A stretch of DNA of 9,597 nucleotides from Enterocola sp045611845 (lineage in GTDB: Bacteria; Bacteroidota; Bacteroidia; Bacteroidales; Paludibacteraceae), in the NCBI GenBank assembly GCA_045611845.1, contig JAZKXZ010000005.1:1-9597 (forward strand). The letters run 5' to 3'. Positions 7,126 through 9,597 of this stretch are shown here, one piece after another. Under the pieces are notes generated by a model. It made no database searches. It saw only the letters and a program-made list of their open reading frames with translations, and was not told where the DNA came from. Within the stretch, counting starts at the first letter, position 1; every line of letters begins with the position of its first letter. The translations under genes and the position numbers were made by a program.

Positions 7126-7810
7126 GATACCTACGGTTGAGTTTATAGAGAAGAAGTTTGGTGAGTTTAATGCCTTGATGTTTGAGGGGAAACTGCCTGG
7201 TCTGCCTATTGTGTTGAGCAGTGGGAAAACTTTTCTGGGGGCGTGTGCGTATAAGAAAAGGAAGACATTGTTTGGTGGCACTAAGTATTATGATTTTAAG
7301 CTTCGCATAAATAAGAGAATAGACCTACCTGAGGCGGATATTGAGGACATCATCATACATGAGATGATTCACTATCACATAGCCTACCGTGGCATTAAAG
7401 ACACTTCTACTCATGGAAGGGTGTTTAAAATGCTTATGAACGATATAAATAAACGTTTTGGTAGGCATATTACTATTTCGCGCAAGATGAATGCCGAGGA
7501 GAAGGAGCAATTGTGTGGTGACAAGCGTCGCCCGCATGTGATGGCGGTGGTGGAGTTTAAGAATGGCAAGACGGGGGTAAAACAGCTTCCTAGGGTGCAT
7601 CAAAAGATTATTGCGTATTGCTCTGCGCTGTGGAAGGTAGATGAGATTGCGTCTGTTCAACTCTACATTACAGATGAACCATATTTTAATCGCTTCCCTA
7701 CTTCTACTGCACTGAAGGTACACTTTGTGGAGAGGGATGAATTAAACAAAAACCTTGCCACAGCAAGGGAGTTGGTGATATCTTGTGATAAGGTAGTAGT
7801 AAGAAAATAA
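7124..7810 (+). CDS. SprT-like zinc metalloprotease domain protein
   Basis: A 228-residue protein. The zincin motif H-E-M-I-H is at 79-83 (ligands H79 and H83, catalytic E80). The third ligand is H97 in TSTHGRVF, which is the SprT/Spartan arrangement. TFLGACAYKKRK (36-47) and YYDFKLRINKRIDLP (55-69) are typical of the domain before the active site. NDINKRFGRHITIS (106-119) follows it, then a C-terminal region of about 100 residues of unassigned fold. Eukaryotic Spartan degrades DNA-crosslinked proteins; bacterial SprT-like functions are mostly unknown, so a substrate cannot be named. The start is odd: the only in-frame choices before M19 (ATG at 7178) are TTG at 7124 and ATT at 7121, with an in-frame TAA at 7112. 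The helix at residues 5-20 looks like part of the domain, which favours TTG. No separate promoter is visible 14 bp after the ATPase stop, so expression may depend on the ATPase transcript. Confidence 0.88.
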   Translation: MIPTVEFIEKKFGEFNALMFEGKLPGLPIVLSSGKTFLGACAYKKRKTLFGGTKYYDFKLRINKRIDLPEADIEDIIIHEMIHYHIAYRGIKDTSTHGRVFKMLMNDINKRFGRHITISRKMNAEEKEQLCGDKRRPHVMAVVEFKNGKTGVKQLPRVHQKIIAYCSALWKVDEIASVQLYITDEPYFNRFPTSTALKVHFVERDELNKNLATARELVISCDKVVVRK

Positions 7811-7832
7811 CCACACACTTGCTTTTTCTCCA

Positions 7833-7853
7833 AATGATTTTCTACTAATCATT
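7833..7853. other. Weak hairpin between sprT and the small leftward ORF
   Basis: AATGATT (7833-7839) and AATCATT (7847-7853) are perfect complements around a 7-nt loop, 22 bp after the sprT stop. Only one G-C pair and no T run follow, so it would be a poor terminator. The right arm overlaps the stop of the small leftward ORF. Confidence 0.3.
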
Positions 7854-7943
7854 ATGTTGGTCTTCTGCTATTCTTTTCATTTTGAGATAGGCCTGTGCAA
7901 AATCATCCCCACACACAACAGCACCCCCGTGAGGGCGGTGCAT
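7845..7943 (-). CDS. Small ORF or 3' remnant of a gene, 32 residues
   Basis: From an ATG at 7943 the minus strand reads MHRPHGGAVVCGDDF followed by AQAYLKMKRIAEDQHND and a TAG stop. The last 20 residues look like a genuine charged helix, and the base composition is closer to the core genes than to the recombinase. The frame is open further upstream to an ATG at 8009 (54 residues in all), which overlaps the recombinase stop. That longer version would be read through the terminator at 7949-7988, so it is less likely. I do not recognise the family. It may be a short peptide gene, a truncated gene tail left by insertion of the recombinase/hsdS module, or chance. Confidence 0.25.
   Translation of the reverse strand: MHRPHGGAVVCGDDFAQAYLKMKRIAEDQHND
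7921..7941. other. GC-rich hairpin with a GTGA tetraloop
   Basis: GCACCCCC (7921-7928) pairs with GGGCGGTGC (7933-7941) over 8 base pairs with a single bulged C (7936). The loop is GTGA, a GNRA-type tetraloop. It is by far the most GC-rich structure in an AT-rich stretch. It lies inside the small leftward ORF and just upstream, on the plus strand, of an A8 run. It may be structured RNA, a terminator relic or a codon-level coincidence. Confidence 0.4.
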
Positions 7944-7948
7944 CTTAT

Positions 7949-7988
7949 AAAAAAAATCAAGGCCGCAAATTGCGACCTTGAAATTTTT
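7949..7988 (-). terminator. Intrinsic terminator of the recombinase gene (bidirectional)
   Basis: TCAAGGCCGCAA (7957-7968) pairs with TTGCGACCTTGA (7970-7981) with one C/A mismatch; the innermost pairs form the loop. On the minus strand the stem is followed by eight T residues (7956-7949). On the plus strand it is followed by a T6 run (7984-7989). It can therefore stop leftward recombinase transcripts 22 bp after their end and rightward sprT transcripts. Confidence 0.85.
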
Positions 7989-8002
7989 TAGATTGTTATT
8001 CA

Positions 8003-8806
8003 CTACCATGTTATTATTTTATCTACAATAGTCTGTTGCTCCAAACTTGTTCTTCGTAGATATATGCGTGTAGTCTCAATGCTTTCGTGTCCCATTAAAT
8101 CTGCCAATAATGAAATATCATTACATTTTTCTAGAAAATTTTTAGCAAATCTGTGGCGAAATGAGTGTGGGTATACTACTTTTTCATTAAGTCCATATTT
8201 TATTGCATAGTTTTTTCATTGCTGAGCTATACCACGCGTTGTAATCCGTTCCCCAAATCTATTAAGGAATAAATAACCATTTTTTCTGCAATCTGTTTTA
8301 AGCCATTCTTCAGTCTCTTCACGTAGTTTCTTAGGAATAAACAGTCTTCTATATTTTCCACCTTTGGTGTAAATATCAAAATAACCTATGTTTACATGCT
8401 CTATTTTAATTTGTATTAATTCACTAACACGTGCACCTGTTGCTGCTAAAAATCTTACCACAAAATACCATTCTAAATTATCTTCTTTTTTAAGTTTATT
8501 TTTTAGAAATACATAATCCGCATTACTAATAACATTTTCTAAATATGAACGTTGTTGAACCTTAACAGATTTAAGTCGTAGCCGAGTTTTATTTACATAC
8601 TCCAAATATTTATTTAAGGCCTGAATACGAAGATTCACAGTTTTAGGTTTAAAAGTCTCCATCAAATAGGACTTGTACAATAGAAGATTCCGTTTGTTTA
8701 ATTCCTTTTTTCTTAAATAAAAGTCATTTACTGCATAGAGATAAGCAGCAATAGTATTCTCCGACATATTCTCTTGTCGAAGAAAAAGTTCAAAATTTTT
8801 CACCAT
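8003..8806 (-). pseudogene. Tyrosine recombinase/integrase interrupted by an in-frame TGA
   Basis: The minus strand reads from an ATG at 8806 to a TGA at 8218-8216 (196 residues). It then continues in the same frame for 70 more residues to a TAG at 8005-8003. The first part has the N-terminal SAM-like core-binding domain (residues 2-75) and the start of the catalytic domain: R126 in ATGARVSEL and the beta-hairpin lysine K148 in TKGGKYRR. The second part begins KNYAIKYGLNEK. It holds H214-S-F-R217 (HSFRHRF), H240 in LMGHESIETT and the nucleophile Y249 (TRIYLRR). All catalytic residues are present but split by codon 197, probably a former TTA or other Leu codon. Without read-through the product lacks its nucleophile. 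Reconstituted length (267) is that of a small XerC/D-like recombinase. It is divergent from the start-less hsdS segment, a placement known for recombinases that shuffle hsdS genes in Bacteroidota. Alternatives are a sequencing error or recoding of UGA. Confidence 0.9.
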
Positions 8807-8816
8807 AATTGTTTTG

Positions 8817-8844
8817 TTAAGTTATAAATTAATTTATCAGTTAA
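8817..8844. promoter_or_regulatory. 28-bp imperfect palindrome upstream of the recombinase
   Basis: Centred between 8830 and 8831, 12 of 14 base pairs are symmetrical, including the perfect core ATAAATTAATTTAT (8824-8837) and outer TTAA arms. It lies 11 bp before the recombinase ATG and just before the hsdS open frame. Candidate roles are a recombinase or repressor binding site or part of a crossover site. High A/T content makes chance symmetry possible. No convincing -7/-33 pair for the recombinase was found in this gap. Confidence 0.35.
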
Positions 8845-8847
8845 TAA

Positions 8848-9597
8848 ACGATTATTCTATTTTATAATTCCCATTATGAGAAGTTTGCAGACGGAACGCT
8901 TAAATGTATTGATGATGAAATACCCTTTGAGATACCTCAGAGTTGGTGTTGGGTGAGATTGTCGCAGGTACTTACAGTTAAAGGCGGTAAAAGAATTCCA
9001 TTAGGCGATTCTTTTGCCCCGGGACCCACCTCTCATATATACATTCGAGTAACTGAAATGAAGAATCACACCTTGGTCACCAATAATCTTAAGTATATTA
9101 GCGACTCGGTATATGAAAAAATCAAAAACTATACTATCGGCAAGGACGATCTCTATTTAACAATAGCTGGTACAATCGGCTCTGTAGCTATTGTCCCTGA
9201 AATGTTCGATGGGATGAATCTAACAGAGAATGCTGTTAAGCTGACCAATATCCTTATTGATAAGATGTTTCTTGTTTATGGAATATCATCTCAGTTTGTT
9301 CAATCACAATTTAGTGAAAAAACTAAACAAATGGCTCAGCCGAAGTTAGCTATTGAGCGCATACTTACTACGCTCATTCCACTTCCTCCAATAAACGAGC
9401 AAATCTCTATTGTGTCACGGATTGAGGAAATAATGCCTATTGCTGACAAATACGAGAAGTCACAGGAGGCTTTGGATAAGCTCAATGCTGATATATTTGA
9501 CAAACTCAAGAAATCAGTCTTGCAGGAGGCAATTCAAGGCAAACTCGTACCGCAAGATCCTAATGACGAGTCAGCATCCGTACTCCTTGAACGCATC
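8848..9597 (+). pseudogene. hsdS: HsdS type I restriction specificity subunit, 5'-truncated silent cassette (runs off the right edge)
   Basis: The frame is open from 8848 (after a TAA at 8845) to the window end, 250 codons with no start codon where one is needed. The first in-frame ATG is at 9058, inside the domain. Recognisable HsdS sequence begins at NSHYEKFADG (from 8866), then CIDDEIPFEIPQSWCWVRL-type residues (from 8905), the usual opening of a target-recognition domain. The TRD carries LTIAGTIGSVAIVP. It ends in LIPLPPINEQISIVSRIEEI (from 9376), followed by the long helix of the central conserved region, KKSVLQEAIQGKLVPQ, and DPNDESASVLLERI. HsdS chooses the DNA sequence bound by the HsdM/HsdR complex through two such domains. 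This segment is TRD1 plus the central spacer; a second domain may follow outside the window. Lack of a start and promoter beside a recombinase fits a silent donor cassette. It could instead simply be a decayed gene. Confidence 0.88.

Noticed and set aside
7325..7723. 132-residue minus-strand ORF opposite sprT
   Set aside because: It overlaps the zinc-site coding region of sprT and has no recognisable protein features.
8003..8218. Frameshift as the cause of the broken recombinase
   Set aside because: The catalytic residues after the TGA are in the same frame as those before it, so a single nonsense codon explains the break.

Overview
This window looks like part of a Bacteroidota (Bacteroidales-type) chromosome. 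Two perfect TAnnTTTG -7 boxes occur, one paired with a TTTG -33 box at 19-bp spacing. Leaders lack Shine-Dalgarno sequences, and every intact gene ends in TAA. The protein families (DusB, U32, large AsmA-like, YqeY, AAA/DUF4143 ATPase, SprT-like) fit that phylum. The genus cannot be fixed from the sequence alone.

Positions 1-5572 look like ordinary core genome. A 5' part of a DusB-type tRNA-dihydrouridine synthase runs leftwards out of the window. It is divergent from a U32-family protein of the TrhP/YegQ type, a probable tRNA wobble-uridine hydroxylase. That gene overlaps by 17 bp a 1093-residue AsmA-like envelope protein, so the two form an operon. After a weak hairpin and a decaying tandem repeat of about 7 bp comes a small GatB/YqeY-domain gene, closed by a strong intrinsic terminator.

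Positions 5649-7109 look like an acquired unit. Four copies of a repeat with an exact 33-bp period end where the -7 box of an ATPase (AAA_14 plus DUF4143) begins. The gene favours A/T-ending codons more than its neighbours. It ends 14 bp before a SprT-like zinc metalloprotease gene, which appears to use a TTG start and has no visible promoter of its own.

Positions 7811-9597 look like a remnant of a type I restriction-modification specificity-switching locus. A leftward tyrosine recombinase gene is interrupted by one in-frame TGA that separates the catalytic Arg/Lys half from the His-x-x-Arg/His/Tyr half. The frame is otherwise intact to its natural end. Beside it and divergent is a rightward HsdS (specificity subunit) reading frame that lacks a start codon and an N-terminus and runs out of the window, as expected for a silent hsdS cassette. 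A small leftward ORF or gene remnant and several hairpins lie between sprT and the recombinase.

Most worth checking are the 33-bp promoter array of the ATPase gene and the nonsense-interrupted recombinase next to the start-less hsdS cassette.
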